Of a stretch of 50,564 nt of DNA, positions 32,108 to 40,759 are shown piece after piece (the first letter of the stretch is position 1; every line of letters starts with the position of its first letter). Both the position numbers and the translations under genes were made by a program. Location: assembly GCA_034667545.1 (NCBI GenBank), contig JAXDJR010000051.1, positions 1-50,564 on the forward strand. Direction: 5' to 3'. Source of the stretch: DATAPE01 sp034667545. Its GTDB lineage: Bacteria; Actinomycetota; CADDZG01; WHSQ01. A model generated the notes under the pieces. That model had not been told where the DNA came from. It worked only from the letters and a program-made list of their open reading frames with translations, and did no database searches.

Positions 32108-32269
32108 CTAGCGGGTTTCGCGGTGCGCAGTGTGGCCGGTGCACCAGCGGCAGTACTTCTTTAGCTCCATCCGATCGCGCGTGGTTTGACGGTTCTTTTC
32201 GGTGATGTAGTTGCGCCGCTTGCACTGCGTGCACTCGAGCGTCACGTGGACGCGGCGATCACTTGCCAT
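32108..32269 (-). CDS. rpmG: 50S ribosomal protein L33
   Basis: Protein of 53 residues, too short for most gene finders: MASDRRVHVTLECTQCKRRN, ending GHTAHRETR. Two CxxC pairs (ECTQC and YCRWC) form the zinc ribbon, so this is the zinc-binding C+ form. L33 is a small protein of the large ribosomal subunit near the E site. In many actinobacteria rpmG directly follows tRNA-Thr and tRNA-Met genes; here those lie 4.6 kb upstream on the same strand, with an ABC transport module in between. Confidence 0.95.
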   Translation of the reverse strand: MASDRRVHVTLECTQCKRRNYITEKNRQTTRDRMELKKYCRWCTGHTAHRETR

Positions 32270-32323
32270 TGTCGACCTTTCGGGTTTGTGGAGGCAAAAG
32301 TATAGAGGAGCGTACTCAGGCGG

Positions 32324-32695
32324 CTAAAGGTCATCCTCTTCCGGCTTCGCGCTGCGGCCCTTGAGCCAGCGCGGCCCCCACACCATCGCCGGGTCGGGAG
32401 CGAATTCGACTATCGCGTCCTCATCGGTCCCGTCACCATGCGCAGGAGCCTCGGCGGCTAGGTCCAGCTTTTCCTGGAGTGGACTCGGTTCGCCTTCCGC
32501 GGGCGCCGGCAGGAAGGGGACGTCTTCGCCCGGCTCGGGATAGGCAGCAGGCTCGAGACCCGGAAGAGGGATCGCCCCCGGCACCGGAACGGCGGCGAGC
32601 TCAGCCGTTACCTCGGCGAGGGTTTCATCGAACCCCGCGTCGACCTCTTTCTTGAAGGCCTTGACCTCGTCCGCTACCGGTCCGTCGTCTGCCAC
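32324..32695 (-). CDS. Acidic hypothetical protein
   Basis: Protein of 123 residues, strongly acidic and rich in Ala, Pro and Glu, without membrane helices or recognisable domain. A short predicted helix (VADEVKAFKKEVDAGFDETLAEVTAEL) is followed by a proline-rich disordered region and ends PEEDDL. It lies 54 bases upstream of rpmG on the same strand. Composition and frame favour a real but poorly conserved gene; function unknown. Confidence 0.55.
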   Translation of the reverse strand: MADDGPVADEVKAFKKEVDAGFDETLAEVTAELAAVPVPGAIPLPGLEPAAYPEPGEDVPFLPAPAEGEPSPLQEKLDLAAEAPAHGDGTDEDAIVEFAPDPAMVWGPRWLKGRSAKPEEDDL

Positions 32696-32837
32696 TGCTC
32701 CCCCCTGCCCGGCGATCGCTCAACCCTAAATCGGTGGGAGCAGGAAGTGGGGCCAAGCCGACCCCGTAGGGCTCAAGCGCGCTGAGCTAACGGTGCGGAT
32801 CGTGAGGGCGGCCTGGTTGCCACGCCCGGCCGCTATC

Positions 32838-35360
32838 TCACTCGATCGCCTGGTGCGTCATTGCTGCGGGCTCGTGACCGGCGAACAGCCACCCGACGAT
32901 CGCCGCGAACGCCGGCATGCCGAGGAGGATGATGAGGAGGTACGCAACCGGAATGTTCCCCAGCGCGGCCATCCCCCCGTTCAGCGAGTTGCTCCGGAGC
33001 CAACCGATCATGCCGATGTAACCCCCGAGCGTCCCAAGGAGCGCCCCGAGAAAGCCGAGCGCCCCGGCAGTTACCGCTGTCAGGTTGCGCCGTGTGTAAG
33101 TGGACGCACCGGTTGCCGCGAGCGTGCGGAGATCGCTGGTGGTCTCGCTTCGTACGAGGCCCACCGACATCCCGAGCACACCGAGCGCGATGACGATCCC
33201 GAAGATCGTCGCCCAGGTGATGACGGCGGATGAGGTGGGCTCGTCGTTCTTCGCCTCGACCGCGATCTGGGTGGTCGACGCCGCGAGCTCGGCACTGTTG
33301 ATCTGGACAGCAGTGAAGGCTTGAGGTCCCTGAACCAACCAGTCGTTCGTTGTCGCGTGGATGTGGAACTCGCGGATCGCGTGCTCGGTGATCACCGTGT
33401 TCGGCGCCGACGTCCCGCTGGGTAGTGCGCCGACCTCTTGGATCACCGGGTGAGCAAGACAGCTTGTCGCGACCGTACAGATCTGGGATGGAGGGCCGGA
33501 TTTGCCGCCCGATGCGTAGTTGAACTCGAGACCAGAAAAACCTGAGAGACCAGGACGTGAAGTCAAGACGTCCGCGTTGGGGTCGATCTCGGAGGATTTG
33601 ATTTCGAAGGCCTGGAGCAGCTGCGGGGTCGCTACGTAGATCGGTCCATTCCACTGCCGACCGAGGTGGCTCCCGTTCAATGCCGCATTCGGTGTCTCGA
33701 GAGCGATGAGCTGCGCGCCGAGAGACACCGCGATCGAGGCGGCGTGCGGCGCCAGCTTCGTGGGACTCACCGCCTTGGTCGTGGGCGGCTTGACGACCTG
33801 AGTGTCGTCCGGTCCTTTAACGATCGTCTCCGGCGGAGGGGGCATGTTGGCGTGGAGAGCGAGCTGATTCGAGGCGAGGTTCGGACCCGCGTAGTCAAGG
33901 ACGTTTCCGTAGCGGGAGGCGGCGGCGATGATGACGATGACCGCGACGAGGACCCCAACGCTGATGGCCGCCAGTGCGGAACCCGAGCGTGCTCGATAGC
34001 GGGCGAGATCGCGCAGCGCGAGTCGAGGCGCGATCGGCGCGCGCCGAGCCAGCTTCGCGGTGAGCGAGAGGAAGAGCGGCGCGAGCAGGATGAGCCCGGG
34101 GATGAGGAGCACTATCCCGAGCACCAGTTCTGGCAAACCACCGCTCCCGTTCCCATTGCCCGTGCCCCCCGAGTAGCCGAGAAGCAGGAATGCCGCGACG
34201 AGGCAAACGATCCCGGGGACTATGGACCGATGCACTTGGCGCGGCGGCGCCGGACGGCCCGACAGCGCCTGGACGATCGGCACCTTGGTGATCGCCCGCG
34301 CCGGGCGGGATGCCGCGTAGGACGCAGCAACGACCGCCAGCACCATCGCGGCGGCGACCACGGTCCACGAGAGCGCGAGCACTCCGATGACATGGTGCGA
34401 GCTCTGCTCGAGACTCGGTCGGTAGGCGACCCAGACGACGAGCCCGAGGACGAAGCCGAGGATCGCACCGGCGACACCGACGACCACGCCGTTCGCGCTG
34501 ATAACGAGACGGACGTGGCGGTCCGTCGCGCCGGTCGACTCGAGCATCCCGATCGAGCGGAGGCGCCGCTGCGCGAGAACCGTGAATCCACCGACCGAGA
34601 CGAGCGCGATGAGCAACATGCCGAGGATGAGGGCTGCGAGCGAGATTGTCTCCGGGTTGAGTGGGTTCGACTGCGCGACCGAAGCGGGGGTCTGCACATG
34701 GTTGGCGATCCAGCTCGGCGGAGTGCCGCGGGCGTCGAACAACGCCGTGGCTCCTGTCGGGTTCTTCACTTGCCCAGGTGCGACGAGCGCGAACTCCTCG
34801 AGGAGGCTCTGGGGGTTCTCCACGATGCCAACCACCTGGCGTTCGACGCCGGCGACTCGCCAGGTGGCCCCCACCCTCAGGTGGAACGCCGATGCAACGC
34901 CGCTCGTTACCGCTACCTGATCGGCGCCTGAGGGGAAGTGCCCGGAAACCAGCAAGAGCATCGGTCCGCTGAAGGGTCCGTGCGGGTCTTGCGCACGGAC
35001 CTCATAGGTGTTGATCGATCCTGGGATCGACAACGTCTCGTTATCGATCACCTCGACCCGGCCGAAGCGGTGCTCCAAGCGCGCGATGACGCTCGCCATG
35101 TGGGCGTCGTAGGTCGTGAAGGACACGCGCTCCTGCGCCGTGCCGAAGCCGAAGTTCGCAGGCTGCGGGTCGTTCGTCGCGACCGTCGAGCCCACGATCG
35201 TCGCCGCGACCGCGACGGTGATGAGAGCAAGGATCAGGAACTGCTGACGCCACTCGCGCCGAAAGAGGCGCCGCGCCCAGCGGACGACTGCCCGACGGGC
35301 GGGTGCGCCGCCATTAGCGCCCCGGGGGGCGGGGGGCGGGGCGACGGTGGCGGTGCTCAT
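32838..35360 (-). CDS. FtsX-like ABC transporter permease
   Basis: Protein of 840 residues: an N-terminal helix, a large external domain, and two FtsX/MacB blocks of membrane helices (about residues 250-450 and 700-830). Repeated motifs such as GFTVLAQRRLRSIGMLESTGATDRHVR and VGLVRSETTSDLRTLAATGASTYTRRNL are the coupling-helix regions of FtsX-type permeases. With the ATPase just upstream it should form an exporter for lipids, peptides or drugs. ATG at 35360 has AAGGAGT. The longer open frame to 35552 would enter the ATPase gene. Confidence 0.92.
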   Translation of the reverse strand: MSTATVAPPPAPRGANGGAPARRAVVRWARRLFRREWRQQFLILALITVAVAATIVGSTVATNDPQPANFGFGTAQERVSFTTYDAHMASVIARLEHRFGRVEVIDNETLSIPGSINTYEVRAQDPHGPFSGPMLLLVSGHFPSGADQVAVTSGVASAFHLRVGATWRVAGVERQVVGIVENPQSLLEEFALVAPGQVKNPTGATALFDARGTPPSWIANHVQTPASVAQSNPLNPETISLAALILGMLLIALVSVGGFTVLAQRRLRSIGMLESTGATDRHVRLVISANGVVVGVAGAILGFVLGLVVWVAYRPSLEQSSHHVIGVLALSWTVVAAAMVLAVVAASYAASRPARAITKVPIVQALSGRPAPPRQVHRSIVPGIVCLVAAFLLLGYSGGTGNGNGSGGLPELVLGIVLLIPGLILLAPLFLSLTAKLARRAPIAPRLALRDLARYRARSGSALAAISVGVLVAVIVIIAAASRYGNVLDYAGPNLASNQLALHANMPPPPETIVKGPDDTQVVKPPTTKAVSPTKLAPHAASIAVSLGAQLIALETPNAALNGSHLGRQWNGPIYVATPQLLQAFEIKSSEIDPNADVLTSRPGLSGFSGLEFNYASGGKSGPPSQICTVATSCLAHPVIQEVGALPSGTSAPNTVITEHAIREFHIHATTNDWLVQGPQAFTAVQINSAELAASTTQIAVEAKNDEPTSSAVITWATIFGIVIALGVLGMSVGLVRSETTSDLRTLAATGASTYTRRNLTAVTAGALGFLGALLGTLGGYIGMIGWLRSNSLNGGMAALGNIPVAYLLIILLGMPAFAAIVGWLFAGHEPAAMTHQAIE

Positions 35361-35383
35361 CGCGACTCCTTCAGAGTCTTGTG

Positions 35384-36118
35384 CTACAGACGGGGACTTG
35401 GCGCGGGGAGGTCGGCGATGAACGACTCGGGGGTCGGCGGTGGGACTGTCTGATCCACGATTCGGCCGTCCCGGATGAAGACGACTCGATCCGCCCACGA
35501 CGCCAGTTGCGCGTCGTGGGTGACGACCACCGCAGCGATGCCACGGTGGCACGCGGCGAGAATCATTCGCATGACGGCCTCGCTGTTCGTCGAGTCAAGC
35601 GCGCCCGAGGGCTCGTCCGCGAGCAGCAACGACCGCTCGCCTACGATCGCCCGCGCGATCGCGACCCGTTGACGTTCCCCACCGGAGAGCTGATCCGGGT
35701 AGTGGGTTGCGCGATCCGCAAGACCGAGCTCGTCGAGCGCAGCGATGCCTGCCAGATGCGCCTTCTTTGCCGAGATTCCGTCGAGCTCGAGCGGCAGCGA
35801 GACGTTCTCCCCGGCGGTGAGCCCGGCGAGGAGATTGAAGTCTTGGAAGACATAGCCGACGGTTCGGCGGCGAAGTCGCGCCTTGTCGTTGCGCGACATC
35901 GACGACAGCACGGTACCGTCGATAACCACCTCACCGCTGGTCGGCTCTTCGAGACTGCCGGCGATCGTGAGTAACGTCGACTTTCCCGAGCCCGACGGAC
36001 CCATCACCGCGACGAGCGAACCACGCTCGACGGTGAGGTCGACGTCGGAGAGCGCTTGTACCTCGCTGGCCCCGTCCCCGTAGCTCTTCGAGACCCAGCG
36101 CAGCTCGAGATAGGTCAT
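35384..36118 (-). CDS. ABC transporter ATP-binding protein (MacB/LolD type)
   Basis: ATPase of 244 residues with Walker A GPSGSGKST, Q-loop VFQDFNLL, signature LSGGERQRVAIARAI, Walker B LLLADEPSGALDS and switch HD (VVTHDAQ). The EPSGALDS form is typical of the MacB/LolD/FtsE group that partners with FtsX-type permeases. The ATG overlaps the padR-family stop as ATGA, and the permease begins 24 bases downstream, so the three genes form one operon. Confidence 0.96.
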   Translation of the reverse strand: MTYLELRWVSKSYGDGASEVQALSDVDLTVERGSLVAVMGPSGSGKSTLLTIAGSLEEPTSGEVVIDGTVLSSMSRNDKARLRRRTVGYVFQDFNLLAGLTAGENVSLPLELDGISAKKAHLAGIAALDELGLADRATHYPDQLSGGERQRVAIARAIVGERSLLLADEPSGALDSTNSEAVMRMILAACHRGIAAVVVTHDAQLASWADRVVFIRDGRIVDQTVPPPTPESFIADLPAPSPRL

Positions 36119-36693
36119 CGCCGGGCCACCAATCTGCGCCGGATAAGCGGGGCGGGCTTGGCCGAGGGCGGCTCGAGCGCCGCACGCTTCAACCGACCGT
36201 CGGCGGCGTCCAGCCAGCGGACGACGGAGTCGAGCCGGAAGAGCTCCGCATCGGCGACCAGGGCGAAGGTGAGGTCGAAGTCAGCTTCGTCCTCCTTGAG
36301 CCGCGTCCACTGTTGCATCAGCTCGACGAGATAGCGGCGATGGACTTGGATCACGTCGTGAACGGAGACATCGGGGACGCGAAGGGCAGCGAGCACTTTG
36401 ATCACGAGTTCATCACGGGGTGGCTCGGTCATGTCCGGTGGCGTGCTCAACCAAATGTCGAGCTCCCTCCGGCCCGGCTCGGTGATGTGGAACACCTTCT
36501 GAGGCCCGGCCTCCTCGCCGCGGTCGTCGGACTTGATCAGCTCGTCGCGCTCGAGGCGCTGGAGCGTCGTGTAGACCTGTCCGACGTTGAGGGGCCACAC
36601 CTCGCCGGTGCTCGCCTCAAATTCCTGGCGCAGTTGCAAGCCGTACTTGGGGCCGTCGCTCAAGAAAGCAAGCAGGGCGTGCCTGACGCTCAT
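36115..36693 (-). CDS. PadR-family transcriptional regulator
   Basis: Protein of 192 residues: winged helix (MSVRHALLAFLSDGPKYGLQLRQEF, WPLNVGQVYTTLQRLERDELI, then the wing with FHITEPGRREL) and a C-terminal helical dimerisation domain of the Vir_act_alpha_C type (VIQVHRRYLVELMQQWTRL). PadR regulators often repress adjacent efflux pumps and are released by the pump substrate. Here it overlaps the ABC ATPase gene, and a 23-base palindrome lies 25 bases before its start, fitting an autoregulated export operon. Confidence 0.94.
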   Translation of the reverse strand: MSVRHALLAFLSDGPKYGLQLRQEFEASTGEVWPLNVGQVYTTLQRLERDELIKSDDRGEEAGPQKVFHITEPGRRELDIWLSTPPDMTEPPRDELVIKVLAALRVPDVSVHDVIQVHRRYLVELMQQWTRLKEDEADFDLTFALVADAELFRLDSVVRWLDAADGRLKRAALEPPSAKPAPLIRRRLVARR

Positions 36694-36717
36694 TGCCCCC
36701 TGCCCCCATAAGATCGT

Positions 36718-36740
36718 CGTAACATACGCAGTATTCTACG
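36718..36740. promoter_or_regulatory. Probable PadR operator
   Basis: Arms CGTAACATAC (36718-36727) and GTATTCTACG (36731-36740) are inverted repeats matching at eight of ten positions around GCA. On the minus strand the right arm supplies TAGAAT, a possible -10 box for padR, so a bound regulator would block the promoter. Confidence 0.6.
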
Positions 36741-36880
36741 CCCATCGAAAGATGAGGTCAACGACACTTCGATGACTGAGATAGCGCAGCGTCGAAACGG
36801 GGAAGGGCGCAGCCGCAGCACCCACGCGGTCGGCTCGTGTCGATCCCATATGCAGCAATCGCGCCGGAACGCGGAAAAGC

Positions 36881-36955
36881 TGGTAGCGGCGGGTGGACTC
36901 GAACCACCGACAAGGCGATTATGAGCCGCCTGCTCTGCCCCTGAGCTACGCCGCC
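36881..36955 (-). tRNA. tRNA-Met (anticodon CAT)
   Basis: Cloverleaf is complete on the minus strand: acceptor GGCGGCG/CGCCGCT, D arm GCTC/GAGC, anticodon loop CTCATAA with CAT, T arm GGTGG/CCACC with TTCGAGT, and an encoded CCA end (positions 36883-36881). The first acceptor pair is G-T, so it is not the typical initiator by sequence; elongator Met is more likely, though an Ile-CAT form cannot be excluded by eye. Confidence 0.93.
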
Positions 36956-36959
36956 CGGG

Positions 36960-37032
36960 AGCCCCCTCACGGAATCGAACCGTGGACCTTCTCCTTACCA
37001 TGGAGACGCTCTGCCGTCTGAGCTAAGGGGGC
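36960..37032 (-). tRNA. tRNA-Thr (anticodon GGT)
   Basis: Complete cloverleaf on the minus strand: acceptor GCCCCCT/AGGGGGC, D arm GCTC/GAGC, anticodon stem TCTCC/GGAGA with loop ATGGTAA giving GGT, and T arm CACGG/CCGTG with TTCGATT. CCA is not encoded (TCCC follows). Four bases separate it from tRNA-Met, so both come from one transcript. Confidence 0.95.
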
Positions 37033-37181
37033 AGTGCCCGAAGGATAAACCGGGACGCCTGGCATCCACCCTTAGCGGCACCGCTGCCGTCGTATAGGTG
37101 CATTCCCTGGCTCGGTGTGAGGCGCGGGTGGATCATCTGCAGCCGAGGGGCGATCCTGGGTTGGATTTCGGCGAGCAAATG

Positions 37182-37400
37182 TCACGCCGAGCTGTCGAGG
37201 CCTTCCTCACGGTGAGGCTTCCCGGTGGCCTCGAGGAACTTGCGGACCTCTTCGGCGCGATAGCGGCGATGGCCGCCTAGGGTTCTGATGGACGTCAGCT
37301 TGCCGGCCTTCGCCCAGCGCGTCACCGTCTTGGGATCCACCCGGAATAGCGCAGCCACCTCTGCCGGGGTCAGAAGCGCATCATCTCGGTGCGCCGTCAT
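37182..37400 (-). CDS. bldC: BldC-family MerR-like DNA-binding protein
   Basis: Protein of 72 residues that is nearly all helix-turn-helix: LLTPAEVAALFRVDPKTVTRWAKAGKLTSIRTLGGHRRYRAEEVRKFL. This matches BldC, the small MerR-like protein that binds DNA cooperatively as head-to-tail arrays and times development in Streptomyces; its presence is a good actinobacterial marker. The ATG at 37400 is preceded by GGAGGA eight bases upstream. The leader can fold so that this ribosome site is masked (next entry). Confidence 0.94.
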   Translation of the reverse strand: MTAHRDDALLTPAEVAALFRVDPKTVTRWAKAGKLTSIRTLGGHRRYRAEEVRKFLEATGKPHREEGLDSSA

Positions 37401-37458
37401 ATAAATGTCCTCCGATGGTCTCCAACGACGGAGGGGCTTCACGCCCCTGTGTAGGGGC
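37401..37458 (-). promoter_or_regulatory. Structured bldC leader with competing hairpins
   Basis: Read on the minus strand, three stems share arms. H1 pairs GCCCCT with AGGGGC (37458-37443). H2 pairs GGGGC (37447-37443) with GCCCC (37437-37433). H3 pairs CCTCCG (37434-37429) with CGGAGG (37414-37409), and the second arm is the ribosome site. H1 and H3 can coexist; H2 excludes both. Confidence 0.5.
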
Positions 37459-37701
37459 CCATAGGGTCCCGTAGCTTTCTCCTAAATCATGGCCGACTGA
37501 GTTGGGTAAAGGAATGGCTATTCCGAGTGATATTCCGCTTTTTCGGTCTACGTCCGAATACGTAACACATCCAGGCCCTCAGGGGTAGAGGTTTCAGGGG
37601 CTCGCCACGGGGGGGAGACGTTTTAGCCGAGAGCGAGTCGTAGGCTCCGGGGCCATGCCGACGGCCCATTTCCGAGCCGACGCTGACCTGCTCCGAGCCG
37701 G
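37459..37701. other. Divergent promoter region, no gene
   Basis: With the bldC leader this makes a 301-base stretch without a gene between bldC and the ferric-reductase-like gene. It holds the promoters of both. ATTCCG occurs twice (near 37520 and 37533) in a locally AT-richer patch that could be a binding site. No conserved RNA family or small open frame was recognised. Confidence 0.5.
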
Positions 37702-39171
37702 ATGACGTCGAGAGACGACCACCGAGAACATGCCAGAGGTCCGGCCGCGCCCGAGCCAAGCCGGGGCGGGCGCCGCCTGAGCGTCCCCCAGGAGAGGCCC
37801 CGGCTTCTGGCGTTGGTTCTCCTGGAGGTGCTTGCGCTCGTCCCGGTCGCTCTGTGGGGGGCGATGTCACCCCTCGGTCCCCGTTTCGGAAGCCTCGCTA
37901 CCTCGTTGCAGAGTGTCGCTATCGCACTGGCGCTTGCCGGTACAGCTTGCTTTGCGCTGAACCTTTTCTTGGGCGGAAGGTTGTGGTTCGTCGAAAACCT
38001 ATTCGGGGGGCTGGACCGGATGTACCGGGTGCATCAGGTCAATGGACGATTTGCCCATCTGCTTCTCGCTTCCCACGCCGTCCTGATGGTTGCCTCTTCG
38101 GCGACTAGCTCCATCTCTACGGCGCTTCATCTCTTCATTCCCTCAGGCAACTGGGCGATCTTTCTCGGGCCGGTGGCGTTAGCAGCGATGACGATCTCTA
38201 TCGGATTGAGCCTGTTCGCAAATCTCGAGCATGAGGTATTCGTCTGGGTGCAGAGGTCGTTCGGAGCGATCTTCGTCGTCGCTCTGTTCCACTTCTTGCG
38301 AGTCCCGGCCGCCGGTGTGGCTTCTCAGTCGTTGAAGGTCTATCTCGCCGGCATCTCCGCCGTCGGAGTCGGGGCTTGGATCTACAGATCGGTCTTCGGG
38401 AACGTACTGGTACGGCGCCACGATTACTTCGTGGCCGATGTTCGCAGGCTCGCCGACCGCGTAACTGAGATCACGATGGTGCCTGTCGGCGCTCCAGTCG
38501 TCTTTGTTCCGGGCCAGTTCCTCTATGTCACGTTTCGCTCGGCGGGGATCAGCCGGGGTCTCCATCCGGTCGCGCTCTCACCCGAAGAACAATCGCCAAC
38601 GCTCCGGGTCCGGCCCGGAGACATCGCCAATCAGTTCCATCCCTTCTCGATCACTTCCCCACCCGCTGCGGCCGAATTGAAGGTGGCGGTCAAAGCCGTG
38701 GGTGATTACACGACGGCGATGCGTGACCTGGCGCCCGGAGACGCGGCACGGATCGAGGGACCGTACGGACGCTTTTCTTATAGGAAGATCGCAAACACAC
38801 GTCAGATCTGGATCGCGGGTGGGATCGGCGTAACACCATTCCTGAGCATGGCCAGAGACCTCGAGACGACCCTCTCCTACGAGATCGTTCTGTACTACTG
38901 CACGAAGTCCCTCGAAGCAGCACTCTTTCTGGACGATCTCAACGATGTCGCCGTTCGTTATCCCTCTCTTCGAGTGATCTCTTTCCGCGAAGATGAACAC
39001 GGCTGGATCACCGCTGCAGAGATCGAGCAGAACGACCATATCGGCGACCGCGACATCCTGATATGCGGCCCGGTAGCGATGATCGACAGTCTCACTGCGC
39101 AATTCGAAGCGATCGGCATTCCGCAGCGGCGTATCCACTTCGAAAGGTTCGGATTCATCGGATCGAGCTAG
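37702..39171 (+). CDS. Ferric-reductase-like membrane flavoprotein
   Basis: Protein of 489 residues: about six membrane helices at 35-235 with histidines in VHQVNGRFAHLLLASHAVL and VALFHFLR that can bind heme, as in ferric reductases and NADPH oxidases; an FAD-binding domain with HPFSITSPP and VKAVGDYT; and an NAD(P)-binding domain with IAGGIGVTPFLSMAR, LYYCTKS and ILICGPVAMI. It would pass electrons from NAD(P)H across the membrane to an external acceptor such as ferric iron or oxygen. The N-terminal 34 residues are polar. The start ATG is the first of the frame; no clear ribosome site is seen. Confidence 0.88.
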   Translation: MTSRDDHREHARGPAAPEPSRGGRRLSVPQERPRLLALVLLEVLALVPVALWGAMSPLGPRFGSLATSLQSVAIALALAGTACFALNLFLGGRLWFVENLFGGLDRMYRVHQVNGRFAHLLLASHAVLMVASSATSSISTALHLFIPSGNWAIFLGPVALAAMTISIGLSLFANLEHEVFVWVQRSFGAIFVVALFHFLRVPAAGVASQSLKVYLAGISAVGVGAWIYRSVFGNVLVRRHDYFVADVRRLADRVTEITMVPVGAPVVFVPGQFLYVTFRSAGISRGLHPVALSPEEQSPTLRVRPGDIANQFHPFSITSPPAAAELKVAVKAVGDYTTAMRDLAPGDAARIEGPYGRFSYRKIANTRQIWIAGGIGVTPFLSMARDLETTLSYEIVLYYCTKSLEAALFLDDLNDVAVRYPSLRVISFREDEHGWITAAEIEQNDHIGDRDILICGPVAMIDSLTAQFEAIGIPQRRIHFERFGFIGSS

Positions 39172-39330
39172 CTCGGTTGCATCAGATCAAGCTAATTGGG
39201 GGGCATGAAGAAAGCAGGCTCCCCCAGGTGCAGGTGATAGGCCGTAGCGTTGCCTGTCCAGTTCTCTAGAATGCCGCCTGAAAGCGGCGCACAGGTTCGG
39301 CAGATCGGCACTTCTTGGCGAGGAGCACAG

Positions 39331-40719
39331 GTGAGCTTGGACAAACGGCATTGGATAGCTGCATTGGTCGGGCTCTCGCTCCTTTTAACCGCTGCCCAGC
39401 TCCCGAAAGCATCATCCGCAATCACCTCGACCCGGCCGAACGTCCTGATCATCGTTACCGACGACCAGCGAGGGGGCCTTGGAGTGATGCCAGCGACCCG
39501 ACGTTGGCTCGAGAAGGGTGGCACTAAATTCGCCAACGATTTCGTTACAACACCTCTCTGTTGTCCCTCGCGAAGCTCCATCTTCACGGGTCGCTACGCT
39601 CACAACCATCACGTACTGAGCAATGACGGGGAAGGCGACAACCTGATCCAACAGTCGACGCTTCAGTACTATCTGCAACGAGCCGGCTATGAAACCGCCC
39701 TGTTCGGCAAGTACCTCAATGGCTGGGATATTTCGCAGCCCCCTCCCTACTTCGACCGCTACGCCGCCACCACGGGAAGCAGCCTCTACAGCAACGGCAC
39801 TTGGAATGTCAACGGAACCGTAAAGACCATCTCCGAGTACAACACCACCTACGTCGCTCGGAAAGCTCAGAGGTTTCTACGCCGCGCTGGCGCTAAGCAC
39901 CCGCCATGGTTCCTATATCTAGCAACGGCGGCGCCTCACGAGCCCTTCACACCAGAACCGAAATATGCGCAGGCGCCGATCTCCGAATGGAACGGGGACC
40001 CCGCGGTCTTCGAGAAGGACCGCTCGGACAAACCACCTTACGTTCGGAAGAGACATGCTGGACTCGCATATGGCCAACAGGTGCGGGAGGCCCAATTTCG
40101 AACTCTCAAGTCGGTTGATGATCTCGTCTCCAAGGTCTTCAAAACGCTTAGCGATCTGGGCGAGGACCAAAACACTCTGGTCTTTTTCCTCTCCGACAAC
40201 GGCTTGATGTGGGGTGAGCATGGGCTCAAGCACAAAGGAGTTCCATACGAGCAGTCGATCCGAGTTCCCTTCCTTGTGCGGTGGCCGGGCCATGTCCTTG
40301 CCCACGCCACAGACGATCGCATTGTGGCGAACATCGACATCGCGCCCACCGTTCTGGAGGCCGCCGGCGTAACACCCGATCCTGCGTACCCGATTGACGG
40401 CCGGACGCTCCTGGGGGCGACGTCGCACCGCCAGCGTCTGCTTACAGAGCATTTCTCTCCCGTGAACCGAACAGGTGGCAAATGGGAGGATTGGGCATCC
40501 ATCCGAACCAGTGCTTACAAGTACACGGAGTATTACCAAGCCGACAGAACAACGGTGAAGTTCCGCGAGTACTACGACCTTCAAACAGACCCCTGGGAGC
40601 TCAACAATCTGCTAGGCGATACCGACCCCGCCAACGACCCAGACGTCGCCGCTCTCAGCCAACAACTTGCGCACGATCGCGCCTGCGAAGGGACTGTCGG
40701 ACCCACAGCCTGCCCATGA
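39331..40719 (+). CDS. Exported type I sulfatase (first of tandem pair)
   Basis: Exported arylsulfatase-family protein of 462 residues. After a signal peptide (WIAALVGLSLLLTAAQLPKASSA), PNVLIIVTDDQR supplies metal-binding Asp44/Asp45, and the formylglycine motif is Cys77 in CCPSRSSIFTGR. Further ligands are HHV and FLSDNGLMWGEHGL. The cysteine must be converted to formylglycine by an FGE-type enzyme, which is not in the window. GTG at 39331 with AGGAG upstream is preferred over an earlier TTG. The C-terminus holds a cysteine pair (RACEGTVGPTACP). Substrate is probably a sulfated polysaccharide or ester, but unproven. Confidence 0.92.
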   Translation: MSLDKRHWIAALVGLSLLLTAAQLPKASSAITSTRPNVLIIVTDDQRGGLGVMPATRRWLEKGGTKFANDFVTTPLCCPSRSSIFTGRYAHNHHVLSNDGEGDNLIQQSTLQYYLQRAGYETALFGKYLNGWDISQPPPYFDRYAATTGSSLYSNGTWNVNGTVKTISEYNTTYVARKAQRFLRRAGAKHPPWFLYLATAAPHEPFTPEPKYAQAPISEWNGDPAVFEKDRSDKPPYVRKRHAGLAYGQQVREAQFRTLKSVDDLVSKVFKTLSDLGEDQNTLVFFLSDNGLMWGEHGLKHKGVPYEQSIRVPFLVRWPGHVLAHATDDRIVANIDIAPTVLEAAGVTPDPAYPIDGRTLLGATSHRQRLLTEHFSPVNRTGGKWEDWASIRTSAYKYTEYYQADRTTVKFREYYDLQTDPWELNNLLGDTDPANDPDVAALSQQLAHDRACEGTVGPTACP

Positions 40720-40759
40720 CACCGGGGCTCACAGCGGCACCGATCCCCCGGGACCAGCG

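Noticed and set aside
33666..34931. A 421-codon open frame antisense to the FtsX permease
   Set aside because: The translation is an Arg/Asp/Glu-rich low-complexity string, typical of the shadow of a hydrophobic membrane-protein gene.
36881..37032. tRNA genes as the attachment site of an integrated element
   Set aside because: No integrase gene or second copy of a tRNA 3' end is present in the window; the neighbouring ABC module may still be acquired, but not by a visible tRNA-targeting integrase.
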